Part shown: positions 35,134-43,517 of the stretch, in pieces
How the letters are laid out: every line of letters begins with the position of its first letter
Position numbering within the stretch: position 1 is the first letter of the stretch
Assembly: GCA_040183005.1 (NCBI GenBank)
Contig: JAMPIW010000007.1
Location: forward strand, 1,109,314 to 1,173,313
Source of the DNA: Gammaproteobacteria bacterium
Lineage (GTDB): Bacteria > Pseudomonadota > Gammaproteobacteria > Ga0077554 > Ga007554
Length of the DNA: 64,000 nucleotides
Direction of reading: 5' to 3'
Translations under genes and position numbers: made by a program
Notes under the pieces: model-generated
The model's input: the letters and a program-made list of their open reading frames with translations, nothing else
What the model was told of the DNA's origin: nothing
The model's database searches: none

Positions 35134-36831
35134 GTGATCAAGATGAAAGCAAGGACCGCGCCCCTGTTGTTATTGGGCTTATCAGCGCTATTACCGGGAT
35201 TGTCATGTGCTGGAATGCGTGAAGACGCCAGGCAACTTGTCGATCAAAAGAATTTTCCCAGCGCCCTGGAACTGTATGACCGGCTTCTTGCCGAAACACC
35301 TGATGACGCCGATCTTCTGATTGAAGCTGCTCGCGTCAATGCCTGGGCAGACCGGCACAAGGAAGCGATAGCACTCTACCGGCGCGTGCTCGACGTGGCA
35401 CCGCAGCGCCGCAATGACGTGCTGCTACAGCTGGCATGGCAACTGACCTGGTCGGGCCGACATAAGGACGCGGCACCCCTGTTCCGCGAAGCCCTCGCCA
35501 CCGATCCTGGCAACCGCGAAGCCCGGCACGGCCTCGCCGAAGCGCTCAGCGGCGACAACCGGCTGACGGAAGCACTGGGCGAATATCAAAAGTTGATCTC
35601 CTCCGATACCGGCGACATGAGAGCGCGGCGCAGCGAGGCGCGCCTGCTTTTATGGATGAACCGTTACGCCGAAACCGAACAGCGTTACCAGGCGATGCTG
35701 CGGGAAAATCCCGATGATAAGGAAGCGGCTCTTGGACTGGCTCGCACACACAACTGGAGCGGCAGACACTTTCTCGCTGCACGCGAATATGAAGCCGCCG
35801 CCAGAAAATGGCCCACGGACGAAACAATCAAAACCGATCTGGCGACGACGCAACGCTGGGCTGGAACCGACAATCTCGCCCTCGGTACACTGGCCGGGAT
35901 ACCTGAGAACAAAGCCACCGCCCTACGCCGTCAAACCAGGATAGACTCACTCCGCGGGCTGCGCTTCGGCGCCACCACTTCTTATGACACAGACAGGCTG
36001 CGCATTCACGCCGAAACCCTGGCTTTCCGTTACCCATTCGATGCAACCCGATTACTGCAAACCTCGCTGCGTCTGGCACAACTAGAACAGCGTGGACAGC
36101 ACGCCAACGGCAAGGAGCTACTCGTTTCCTATGGCGACAGGTTCGGCGCCTTCGACGCGCCACGAGGACTGGTGTGGCCCACCGTCAGCGCAGGCGTGCG
36201 CGACTATGATGGTTGGCAAACCTTCGCGTGGCGCGCCGGCGCAAAATGGCTGCCCGCCGACCTGTGGCGGATCGATCTCGACGCAGGCAACGAAGTGATC
36301 GAAAACATTCCCTCCGTGCGCAACAAAGTCACGTTCACGTCCCTGGGCGCAGGAACAGAAGTCAGGATCCATCCGCGCATCACTGCCGCCGCCAGCCTTG
36401 GCTTGGGGCGTTTCGATGACGGCAATGTCCGCAACCGCATGCGGGGACGCATCGAGGGCTTGGTGCTAACACAACCACGCATCACGCTCGGCTGGGAGGG
36501 TTTCCGTTTTTCCAACAGCAAACCCGACATCGTGCGCGGCTACTACAACCCGGAAAGTTATATCGAAAACAAATTGATTTCGAGCATCGAAACCACGCGT
36601 TGGGACTGGAATTTCATGGCAAGGGGAGGTTTCGGACGGCTCAGCGAAGAACCCTCGGGAATAGGCCGTGGAATCTATTCCTGGGAACTTCATGCCTGGC
36701 GCTACATCAGGGATTCGGCAAGCCTGCGCCTGTTTGTCGGCCGCTCCGACTCCGCCTTCAATTCCAGCTCAGGATTTGGCAGAGGATACGCACGCAGCTA
36801 CGGCGGCATCGACTTGACGATCATTTTCTAG
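35134..36831 (+). CDS. PgaA-like TPR/outer-membrane beta-barrel exporter
   Basis: 565 residues: signal peptide to about 26 (cleavage near SCA), TPR-like helical repeats at about 30-240 (DDADLLIEAARVNAWADRHK, RNDVLLQLAWQLTWSGRHK, PDDKEAALGLARTHNWSGRH), then an outer-membrane beta-barrel at about 270-565 with alternating aromatic strands and a terminal Phe (SYGGIDLTIIF). This two-part design is that of PgaA, which exports poly-GlcNAc. It is shorter than E. coli PgaA (about 800 residues). No PgaB deacetylase gene lies between it and the synthase. Confidence 0.82.
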   Translation: MIKMKARTAPLLLLGLSALLPGLSCAGMREDARQLVDQKNFPSALELYDRLLAETPDDADLLIEAARVNAWADRHKEAIALYRRVLDVAPQRRNDVLLQLAWQLTWSGRHKDAAPLFREALATDPGNREARHGLAEALSGDNRLTEALGEYQKLISSDTGDMRARRSEARLLLWMNRYAETEQRYQAMLRENPDDKEAALGLARTHNWSGRHFLAAREYEAAARKWPTDETIKTDLATTQRWAGTDNLALGTLAGIPENKATALRRQTRIDSLRGLRFGATTSYDTDRLRIHAETLAFRYPFDATRLLQTSLRLAQLEQRGQHANGKELLVSYGDRFGAFDAPRGLVWPTVSAGVRDYDGWQTFAWRAGAKWLPADLWRIDLDAGNEVIENIPSVRNKVTFTSLGAGTEVRIHPRITAAASLGLGRFDDGNVRNRMRGRIEGLVLTQPRITLGWEGFRFSNSKPDIVRGYYNPESYIENKLISSIETTRWDWNFMARGGFGRLSEEPSGIGRGIYSWELHAWRYIRDSASLRLFVGRSDSAFNSSSGFGRGYARSYGGIDLTIIF

Positions 36832-36845
36832 CCAACGCGACCCTG

Positions 36846-38258
36846 TCATCCAGTTTTCTGCCACGACGCCTTTCTGGTCATTTCTCCCCAATGGCCTTTT
36901 TTGCCGCGAACCCAATGATATAAACCCATCAGCCGCCACACTGAATTCAACTGGCGATAACCAAAATTTTCCGCCACAGCGACAAGGAACAAGATAAGAA
37001 TATGTTTGGGTTTTGGGTAAATATGGAACGATATCTCCTCAAGAAGGAAAGCACTGACGGAAAGCAACACGCCCAGCCCCATAGCCACAACGAGAAATGC
37101 CACCATCGCCTGGCCTGAAATCATGCCAAAGATGAACGCGACCGTCATGAAGATATAACCTATCACCTCAATAATCGGACCCAGCCATTCAAAAACCATC
37201 ATAAATGGAAAAGCCAGCCAGCCTACTGCCCCTCCCTTGCGACTAAATAACAGATCGAAATTCTTAGCCAAACTCTCGGCAAGCCCACGCTGCCAGCGGA
37301 CTCTCTGGCTTTTCAGTGTTTTCAGATCCTCCGGTGCTTCTGTCCAGCAAATGGGATCGGGGACAAAGGTAATGCGGTAAGGTACACCTTGTTGCCGCAA
37401 ATGCCGGTGCAGGCGCACGACCAGCTCCATGTCTTCGCCAATGGTGTTGGTGAGATACCCCCCAACGGATATCACTTTTTCTTTATGGAACACACCAAAC
37501 GCGCCGGAAATAATCAGCAAAGCGTTGAGTGGTGACCACCCCAGCCTGCCGAACAAAAAGGCACGCATATATTCCACGATCTGAAACAACGCCAGAGGAT
37601 TGCTCGACAATCCCCTGCCCACCAAAAAGCCGCCACTCACCTCGCAGCCATTTGCAATACGCACCGTGCCGCCGGAGGCCACCGTGGTAGGGTCTTCCAA
37701 AAAGGGTTGGACTACCTTTTCCAGGCTGTCGCGCTGCAAAATTGAATCAGCGTCGATGCAGCAAAAAAGCGGGTAGCGTGCGCTGTTTATGCCAACGTTG
37801 AGGGCGTCGGCCTTGCCGCCATTTTCTTTGTCGATGACGCGCAGATTAGGATATACCGTGGACTGGTATATGGTTCTGACAGGTTTTGTTTTTAGACGGA
37901 CCCGGTAGGCTTCCGGAAATGGGGCCAATGAAAACTCCTGAATCAGCACCTCCAATGTTTTGTCTTTTGAGCCGTCATTGATCACAATGATCTCATACTC
38001 AGGATAGTTCAATTGCAGCAAGGAACGTATGGATCCTGCGACTGTTGCTTCTTCATTGTATGCGGGGGACAGGACGCTGATTGGCAATTGCAAATCGGCA
38101 TACTCTTGGGAAAGCCCTTCCTCCGTGCCATGCTCTTGCATATAACGTGAGAGGGTAAAAAACGACATTATATTTAGCATAACGTATCCCAGGTTCATCC
38201 CGATGAAATACAGCAGGAAGAACCACTGGGATATCAATATGATGCCGGACAATGTCAT
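36846..38258 (-). CDS. second PgaC/HmsR-like family 2 glycosyltransferase
   Basis: 470 residues: N-terminal membrane helix (about 5-35), GT2 domain with VLSPAYNEEATV, VINDGSKDKT, the DADS metal site, IGEDMEL, and the QRVRW motif (~315), then four C-terminal membrane segments. The motif set equals a processive beta-glycan synthase. It differs clearly from the synthase at 33860-35128 in length and in motif sequences, so it is not a recent duplicate. Its start overlaps the HEAT-repeat gene by 4 bases; it ends 14 bases from the end of the PgaA-like gene, tail to tail, with no obvious terminator between. Confidence 0.9.
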   Translation of the reverse strand: MTLSGIILISQWFFLLYFIGMNLGYVMLNIMSFFTLSRYMQEHGTEEGLSQEYADLQLPISVLSPAYNEEATVAGSIRSLLQLNYPEYEIIVINDGSKDKTLEVLIQEFSLAPFPEAYRVRLKTKPVRTIYQSTVYPNLRVIDKENGGKADALNVGINSARYPLFCCIDADSILQRDSLEKVVQPFLEDPTTVASGGTVRIANGCEVSGGFLVGRGLSSNPLALFQIVEYMRAFLFGRLGWSPLNALLIISGAFGVFHKEKVISVGGYLTNTIGEDMELVVRLHRHLRQQGVPYRITFVPDPICWTEAPEDLKTLKSQRVRWQRGLAESLAKNFDLLFSRKGGAVGWLAFPFMMVFEWLGPIIEVIGYIFMTVAFIFGMISGQAMVAFLVVAMGLGVLLSVSAFLLEEISFHIYPKPKHILILFLVAVAENFGYRQLNSVWRLMGLYHWVRGKKGHWGEMTRKASWQKTG

Positions 38259-39349
38259 GCCATCTTCTTTTCGGCGATTACCTGGACGAGGATGTCTTTC
38301 GCGTAACGGTCAGTCTGTTCGTTCCTGATTTTTTCGAGATCAGCAATGCTTATAAATGGCAAGCTGGATAACGCTTGGGCCGCCCGGTAACGCACCCACC
38401 ACTGCTGATCGCACAACATATTTATCAAAATATATTTGTCATAGATTAACCCCATCTTTCCCAAGGCCCTCACCGCTTGAACCCGCACATGCCACGCGGC
38501 ATGCGTAAGATTCTTCCGTACGATATCCAAGGCGTCAGGACTCTTGAAGGCATGGAGGCAGGCTGAAATAACTGCGGTGCTTGGGAATTTATCTATCACC
38601 TGGCGAAGAACCACTGTCGATGAATCACAGGCAATAGTCTCAAAATAACGGATCAGGAGTGGAATATGCGACTCGGGGGAATGCAATACCGCATCCGCCA
38701 ATGCAGCGCATATAACATGAGGCGAAGCCTCATGCAGGATGTTGGCGACCCTGGCGGGTGGCCAGTCGGTCCGCGCACTGATCAAGGGGATGATGAATGG
38801 CATCGCACGCTCTTCATCAATTCGAATCAGGGCTCTCATCGCAGCCAACGACACAGAAGGATGCTCATCGACGGCCGCGTTTTTAATCTCTTCCCAGACT
38901 GTTTTTTCGCGCAGCAATCCCAGCGTTGTAATTGCAGCCAAACGGGGCCTCACCTTACGCTTCTTTAAGAGACGGCCTGCAACCTGGAGCATCCCGGCCT
39001 TGCGCGCGATTTCGTTGAGATTATCCTTTGCGCTACCCCGCAGGGATTCATGGAAGTGATTCCAGAGATTGAATAAAACCGGCCAATCCTTTTTTTTTAC
39101 CGGAGGAAGAACATCGGGAATGGATTCCAGGCTTCGTATCAGGATAGGGCGCCAGGTATCCACAAAGAGCCTTCTGCGCCGCTCGTCCCGAATAAGCATG
39201 TAGCGTAGCGAGAGCACATAGAGCACCAAAAAAATGATAATGAAAATAACAGCCAGCCCTGTCCAGAAGGCCAGATTTACTATCGGATCAGAAGAGGTGG
39301 CGAACTCCAAGACGAATTCCTTTTCTGGTATAGATATCACCCTGCTCAT
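38255..39349 (-). CDS. membrane-anchored HEAT-repeat protein
   Basis: 364 residues: an N-terminal membrane helix (about 25-52, LAFWTGLAVIFIIIFLVLYVLSLRYML) and a cytosolic helical repeat region of HEAT type (RPRLAAITTLGLLREKTVWEE, HPSVSLAAMRALIRIDEE, WHVRVQAVRALGKMGLI, WWVRYRAAQALSSLPFIS). Probably a scaffold or adaptor. The given ATG overlaps the YaiO-like gene by 62 bases and has a poor ribosome site; a TTG at 39310 with AAGGA upstream is a reasonable alternative. Its position between a barrel and a glycosyltransferase suggests a role in assembling a polysaccharide machine; that is inference. Confidence 0.8.
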   Translation of the reverse strand: MSRVISIPEKEFVLEFATSSDPIVNLAFWTGLAVIFIIIFLVLYVLSLRYMLIRDERRRRLFVDTWRPILIRSLESIPDVLPPVKKKDWPVLFNLWNHFHESLRGSAKDNLNEIARKAGMLQVAGRLLKKRKVRPRLAAITTLGLLREKTVWEEIKNAAVDEHPSVSLAAMRALIRIDEERAMPFIIPLISARTDWPPARVANILHEASPHVICAALADAVLHSPESHIPLLIRYFETIACDSSTVVLRQVIDKFPSTAVISACLHAFKSPDALDIVRKNLTHAAWHVRVQAVRALGKMGLIYDKYILINMLCDQQWWVRYRAAQALSSLPFISIADLEKIRNEQTDRYAKDILVQVIAEKKMA

Positions 39350-40109
39350 GCAAGCTGATTTCGTGGGTAAGAGCCCACGCGGGTGTAACCCAGTAACGGC
39401 CTATCAATGCCAATGTCTGAACATCCGAGGTGCGCAGCACCCCCTTTCCCACATTCTGTACTTCCTGGCCTGTGGCGTAAACCATGTTTATATGGTTGCG
39501 ATCGCCATAGTAATAACCGAGCTGGAGCGCATGCACGATGGGCGCCCCCCCTCCTTCGACCTGACTCGCGGAAAAGGTATAGGCGGCACGATAATTCTGC
39601 CAATAGCGCTCCAGAACGAGAATTTCCCGATTGATGCCGGAAGCGATATACCCTGTAGCGGGCAATTCAAGATTCTTGCAGAGCGCCCTTGAATCATCGC
39701 TCAGGTCGCAGCTTGTTTTGTAGTTTGTGTAGCGCCATCCCAAATGAATGCCCCACCCCTGCCCAAAGGCATATTGCACCTGCCCCAGCATAGACCACTG
39801 CGGCAGCACACGGTGGGTTGGACTCGCATTACCCTCAAGCAAAACCGTCCAGCGCTGGCCTAAAGGGTAATACATCCCCGCCAGAAACTCCCTGTCATTG
39901 AAAGAAAAACGCTCCGTTTCCCGCGCAATGCCATAAACAACCTTCCGCTCGGCAATTTTTTGCGTGGCCTCAATATACGTACTGCGCCAACCGGGCAGTT
40001 GATTATTAAGGTTGTCATAAGCATGGCCAATCTCGATCTCCGCTGCTGTGGCAGAAAAGTGGACAAAGGCTATCGACCATGCCAGGCAAGCGCATTTAAT
40101 CCATTTCAT
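39288..40109 (-). CDS. YaiO-family outer-membrane beta-barrel protein
   Basis: 273 residues: signal peptide to about 22 (cleavage after TAA), then an even series of amphipathic beta-strands ending in a C-terminal Phe (KGIRLGVRHLF), the typical outer-membrane barrel finish. Motifs such as NLNNQLPGWRSTYIEATQK and SFNDREFLAGMYYPL match the YaiO family. Two Cys (~138, 148) may form a disulfide in a surface loop. Start overlaps the receiver gene stop by 4 bases. Possible porin for the product of the neighbouring glycosyltransferase. Confidence 0.85.
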   Translation of the reverse strand: MKWIKCACLAWSIAFVHFSATAAEIEIGHAYDNLNNQLPGWRSTYIEATQKIAERKVVYGIARETERFSFNDREFLAGMYYPLGQRWTVLLEGNASPTHRVLPQWSMLGQVQYAFGQGWGIHLGWRYTNYKTSCDLSDDSRALCKNLELPATGYIASGINREILVLERYWQNYRAAYTFSASQVEGGGAPIVHALQLGYYYGDRNHINMVYATGQEVQNVGKGVLRTSDVQTLALIGRYWVTPAWALTHEISLHEQGDIYTRKGIRLGVRHLF

Positions 40110-40510
40110 GCCGCTGTTTTTACCCTTAAATGGCGCCGCACCCTGGCCATCAGTTCCACCGGCTGAAAAGGCTTGATAATATAATCAGTAACACCCGCGT
40201 CGAGCGCCCGGACTATGTCGCGTTCCTGGGATCTGCCCGTCAACATGATCACCGGCACATCACGCCACTCGGGCTTGGCGCGGATATGGGCATTTAACTC
40301 GTAGCCATCCGCATAGGGCAGCATTAGATCGAGCAGCACCAAACTGGGCGGCGATATTTCGTCTATCACAGCTTTCGCTTGACGACCATCCGTGGCCATA
40401 ACCACATCAAATCCTTCACGCGACAGCATAAAGTTCAGCAGAAAACCGATGCTTTCGTCATCTTCCACAACAACAACAACGGGTTTCGCATAATCTTGTT
40501 GTGCCGTCAT
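40106..40510 (-). CDS. single-domain response regulator (receiver only)
   Basis: 134 residues forming one complete receiver domain and nothing else: acidic pair EDDE at ~16-19, phospho-acceptor Asp in LVLLDLMLPYADGYE (~61), Thr in MLTGRSQ, Lys in DYIIKPFQP. No output domain, so it probably acts by protein contact, for example on the HEAT-repeat protein or glycosyltransferase encoded downstream with overlapping genes. The sensor kinase is not in the window. Confidence 0.92.
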   Translation of the reverse strand: MTAQQDYAKPVVVVVEDDESIGFLLNFMLSREGFDVVMATDGRQAKAVIDEISPPSLVLLDLMLPYADGYELNAHIRAKPEWRDVPVIMLTGRSQERDIVRALDAGVTDYIIKPFQPVELMARVRRHLRVKTAA

Positions 40511-40608
40511 TGTAATCCCACCCTTCGGCTTAAATACGCATATCTGGCCTGCAGGGGCAGACCTCCTTCAAGGGTATTATCGGCACGATGACGCAAAAGA
40601 TGAGCGGG

Positions 40609-40633
40609 AAAACCATTCGCACAAGAATGGTTT
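40609..40633 (-). terminator. terminator of the tRNA-Ser gene
   Basis: Read on the minus strand, a 9-bp stem (AAACCATTC / GAATGGTTT) with a short loop is followed by a T-run, about 40 bases after the tRNA 3' end. It also separates the tRNA from the receiver gene downstream on the same strand. Confidence 0.6.
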
Positions 40634-40673
40634 AATGATTTCTAGGAAATAGGGGGGAACGCGAAGGGTAATA

Positions 40674-40764
40674 TGGCGGAGAGGGTGGGATTCGAACCCA
40701 CGGAAGGGGGATGCCCTTCAACGGTTTTCAAGACCGTCGCTTTCGACCGCTCAGCCACCTCTCC
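40674..40764 (-). tRNA. tRNA-Ser (anticodon UGA)
   Basis: A 91-nt minus-strand tRNA with encoded CCA end. Acceptor stem GGAGAGG / CCTCTCC with discriminator G, a D-arm GGCTGAGCGGTC, anticodon arm ACGGT-CTTGAAA-ACCGT giving anticodon TGA, a long variable arm (GAAGGGCATCCCCCTTC region) typical of serine tRNAs, and the T-arm GTGGGTTCGAATCCCAC. All stems pair fully. Confidence 0.97.
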
Positions 40765-40938
40765 GGTCTAGTCATACTATCTGCGGAAGCATAACCGAAA
40801 CAGAGGATAAAATGCCAGCGCACAAGCAAAACTTTGACATGATATAGACACGGAAGATAAGATTGGAACAAGTCCAGCGCAAAAGTGTCTCACTACAGCG
40901 CGTATCCTTTCTCTATTCTCCCAGGAGCCAATATCCAA

Positions 40939-41616
40939 ATGAATCGCTATCAACAACCTGTTGCCACGACCGCCAGCCGAACTGGCTCAGCGCTCGCCGC
41001 CAACAAGATGATCAGGAACACCTATACGCTGCTGGCGATGACCCTGCTGTTCAGCGCCGCGACCGCAGGTGCATCCATCGTGCTCAATCTGCCTCACCCC
41101 GGACTGATTATCACCCTGCTGGGTTATTTCGGGCTGTTGTTCCTGACGTACAAGCTGCAAAACAGCGCCTGGGGCCTGTTGTCGGTATTCGGGCTGACTG
41201 GCTTCATGGGCATCACCTTGGGTCCTGTTATCAATTCTTACCTCGGCTTGCCCAATGGGGGCCAGGTTGTCATGACCGCGATGGGCGCGACCGGCGCAAT
41301 CTTCCTCGGCCTGTCCACCTACGCCTTGACCACGCGCAAGGACTTCAGCTTCATGGGCGGCTTCCTGTTCGTTGGTGTGCTGGTGGCATTTCTGACGGGC
41401 CTGGGTGCAATCTTTTTTGAAATGCCTACCCTGGCGCTGGCGGTTTCCGCCATGTTCGTACTGCTCGCCTCCGGCCTGATCCTGTTCGAAACCAGCCAGA
41501 TCATGCACGGTGGCGAAACCAACTACATCCTGGCGACCGTCTCTCTGTATGTCAGTATCTTCAACCTGTTTACCAGCCTGCTACACCTGCTGGGCGTGAC
41601 CAGTGGTGATGATTGA
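40939..41616 (+). CDS. Bax inhibitor-1/YccA family membrane protein
   Basis: 225 residues from the ATG at 40939 (MNRYQQPVATT), with CCAGGAG just upstream. Seven membrane helices and the BI-1 signature region in the last third (FETSQIMHGGETNYILATV, with conserved Asp/Glu and His), followed by SLYVSIFNLFTSLLHLLG. In E. coli YccA binds the FtsH protease. In BI-1 relatives the helix bundle forms a pH-gated Ca2+ leak. Stands alone, head-to-head with the tRNA gene. Confidence 0.93.
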   Translation: MNRYQQPVATTASRTGSALAANKMIRNTYTLLAMTLLFSAATAGASIVLNLPHPGLIITLLGYFGLLFLTYKLQNSAWGLLSVFGLTGFMGITLGPVINSYLGLPNGGQVVMTAMGATGAIFLGLSTYALTTRKDFSFMGGFLFVGVLVAFLTGLGAIFFEMPTLALAVSAMFVLLASGLILFETSQIMHGGETNYILATVSLYVSIFNLFTSLLHLLGVTSGDD

Positions 41617-41661
41617 CGCTGGTACCCCAGCATAATAAGTGGCCATGAAAAGCACAGCACC

Positions 41662-42660
41662 GTGACCGAAGAACACATCTTCGCGCAATACGTGCGCATT
41701 CTCGGTAAAGGCAAAAAGGGCTCGCGCTCGCTAACGCAGGATGAGGCATATGAGGCGATGCGCCTGATCCTCGCCGATGCCGTCGAACCGGTGCAACTCG
41801 GCGCCTTCCTGATGCTGATGCGCGTCAAGGAGGAAAGCCCTCAGGAGCTCGCCGGCTTCGTGCGCGCGGCGCGTGACTCCCTGACATTGCCCAACCCCCT
41901 CCCCCAGGTTGATCTGGACTGGTCATCCTACGCAGGCAAGCGCCGCCACTTGCCGTGGTTCACTCTCTCTGCCCTGCTGCTGGCCGAAAACGGTATATCG
42001 ATACTGATGCACGGCATCGGCGGGCGCAAACACGACCGCGTATATACTCATACAGCGTTTGAGTCCCTGGGCATTCCAGCCAGCCAGTCGCTCGACGAGG
42101 CCGCCATGCGCATCCGCCAGCATGGCTTTGCATTTCTGCCGCTGGAACGGTTTCAACCAAAACTCCAGTCAATTATCGACCTGCGCGACATGCTGGGGCT
42201 GCGTTCTCCGGTGCATACCCTGTCGCGCATGCTCAACCCCTTCCAGGCCCCCTACCTGATGCAAGGCATCTTCCATCCCGGCTACAAAGAGATCCATCAG
42301 CAGGCGGCACTGCTGCTCAAGCAGCCCCATGCGGCAGTGCTTAAAGGTGAAGGAGGCGAAATCGAGCGCAACCCGGATGCATCGTGCCAAGTGCTGACAG
42401 CACATGAAGGCGTGGCTGGTGAGGAACAGTGGCCCGCCATGTTTGAAGGTCAACGCCACATGAAGGACGAAACCATGGATGTGCGTCGTCTGGCGGCGCT
42501 GTGGCGCGGCGATATAGAGGATGAATATGGCCTGGCTGCAGTCACCGGCACCGCTGCCATTGCACTCAAGCTAATGGGCCGGGCGGAATCGTTTGAAGCC
42601 GCCGAGGCATTGGCACGCGCAACGTGGGATAACCGGCCCAAGGAAAAGTTTGGCCCGTAA
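41662..42660 (+). CDS. ybiB: YbiB-type protein of the anthranilate phosphoribosyltransferase (TrpD2) family
   Basis: 332 residues with the two-domain fold of TrpD-like nucleoside phosphorylases: N-terminal helical part (TEEHIFAQYVRILGKGKKGS, DEAYEAMRLILADAVEPVQL) and an alpha/beta body. Family knowledge: E. coli YbiB keeps the fold but binds nucleic acid rather than making phosphoribosyl-anthranilate. The Gly-rich PRPP loop GTGGD of true TrpD is replaced by HGIGGRKHDR, supporting YbiB over TrpD. Start is GTG at 41662; an ATG 17 bases upstream is out of frame and stops at once. Confidence 0.85.
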   Translation: MTEEHIFAQYVRILGKGKKGSRSLTQDEAYEAMRLILADAVEPVQLGAFLMLMRVKEESPQELAGFVRAARDSLTLPNPLPQVDLDWSSYAGKRRHLPWFTLSALLLAENGISILMHGIGGRKHDRVYTHTAFESLGIPASQSLDEAAMRIRQHGFAFLPLERFQPKLQSIIDLRDMLGLRSPVHTLSRMLNPFQAPYLMQGIFHPGYKEIHQQAALLLKQPHAAVLKGEGGEIERNPDASCQVLTAHEGVAGEEQWPAMFEGQRHMKDETMDVRRLAALWRGDIEDEYGLAAVTGTAAIALKLMGRAESFEAAEALARATWDNRPKEKFGP

Positions 42661-42779
42661 CCCTTCATCAAAAAACGTCAATATACACTCCTGCCACGCC
42701 AACCGTAAGCGTCCAGCCGTCCCACCTGTTTTTATAGTTACCCTTGCGCCACCCTGTGGTTTTCACAGGAGAGCGGCAC

Positions 42780-43097
42780 ATGAATATGAAATCGTTGGAG
42801 GCAAGTCGCCACTACTGGCAGCAGCACGTCGCGGCCTGGCGGTGTAGTGGCCTGAAGCAGATTGATTATTGCAGGCAGCATGGACTGGTGCCGAAGCAGC
42901 TTCGCTACCGGATCGCCAAAGACCGTCGAAACGACGTTTGCGTGAGCGGCACGGATGCGGTCACGCTGGTGCCCGTGCAGATCGAGGAGGTCAACGGTGC
43001 TGGGTTGGTGTTGCAGAACGCGGGGGGGTGGCAGCTCACGCTGCCGTCCGGTGTTTCGGCAAGCTGGCTGGCAACCTTGCTGCGGGGCTTGTCATGA
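42780..43097 (+). CDS. tnpA: IS66 accessory protein TnpA
   Basis: 105 residues from the ATG at 42780. Helix-turn-helix-like N-terminus (YWQQHVAAWRCSGLKQIDYC, RQHGLVPKQLRYRI) and a C-terminal beta-like part ending in LPSGVSASWLATLLRGL, as in IS66 orfA products. Its stop overlaps the tnpB start in the ATGA arrangement typical of IS66. Confidence 0.9.
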   Translation: MNMKSLEASRHYWQQHVAAWRCSGLKQIDYCRQHGLVPKQLRYRIAKDRRNDVCVSGTDAVTLVPVQIEEVNGAGLVLQNAGGWQLTLPSGVSASWLATLLRGLS

Positions 43098-43435
43098 TTG
43101 CGCAGCCGCATACGATCTGGGTGGCGGTCGCGCCGATGGACATGCGGGTGGGCATCGATGGTCTGTCGCTGCGGGTGCAGCAGGCGCTGGGCAAGGCCCC
43201 CTGCGATGGCTCGGCCTATGTGTTTCGTAACCGTCGCGGTGATCGGCTCAAGGTGTTGCTGTGGGATGGCAATGGCGTGTGGTTGTGCCAGCGCCGGTTG
43301 CATCGGGGGCGCTTCGTCTGGCCGCAGGCGGACAGTCCGGTCTGGTCATTGGAACTTGCCCAATGGCAGTGGCTGATTGCTGGTGTCGACTGGCAGCGGA
43401 TGTCGGCCCAACCGGCGGCCGACTGGCGTTTGTGA
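43094..43435 (+). CDS. tnpB: IS66 accessory protein TnpB (OrfB)
   Basis: 113 residues from the ATG at 43094. Contains the highly conserved APMDMRVGIDGLSLRVQQAL and VFRNRRGDRLKVLLWDGNGV stretches that define IS66 OrfB. Intact. Needed with TnpA and TnpC for transposition in studied IS66 elements. Confidence 0.95.
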   Translation: MIAQPHTIWVAVAPMDMRVGIDGLSLRVQQALGKAPCDGSAYVFRNRRGDRLKVLLWDGNGVWLCQRRLHRGRFVWPQADSPVWSLELAQWQWLIAGVDWQRMSAQPAADWRL

Positions 43436-43517
43436 CGATTGAAGCCGCCATGAAAAATGGTGAATAAAAACCTGTATTTATGCGGCTTTCTGCGGTGTTT
43501 CATGGTATAATTTTGTC

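Noticed and set aside
41662-42660. Annotation as anthranilate phosphoribosyltransferase TrpD
   Set aside because: The PRPP-binding Gly-rich loop of TrpD is altered and no other tryptophan gene is nearby; the YbiB type fits better.
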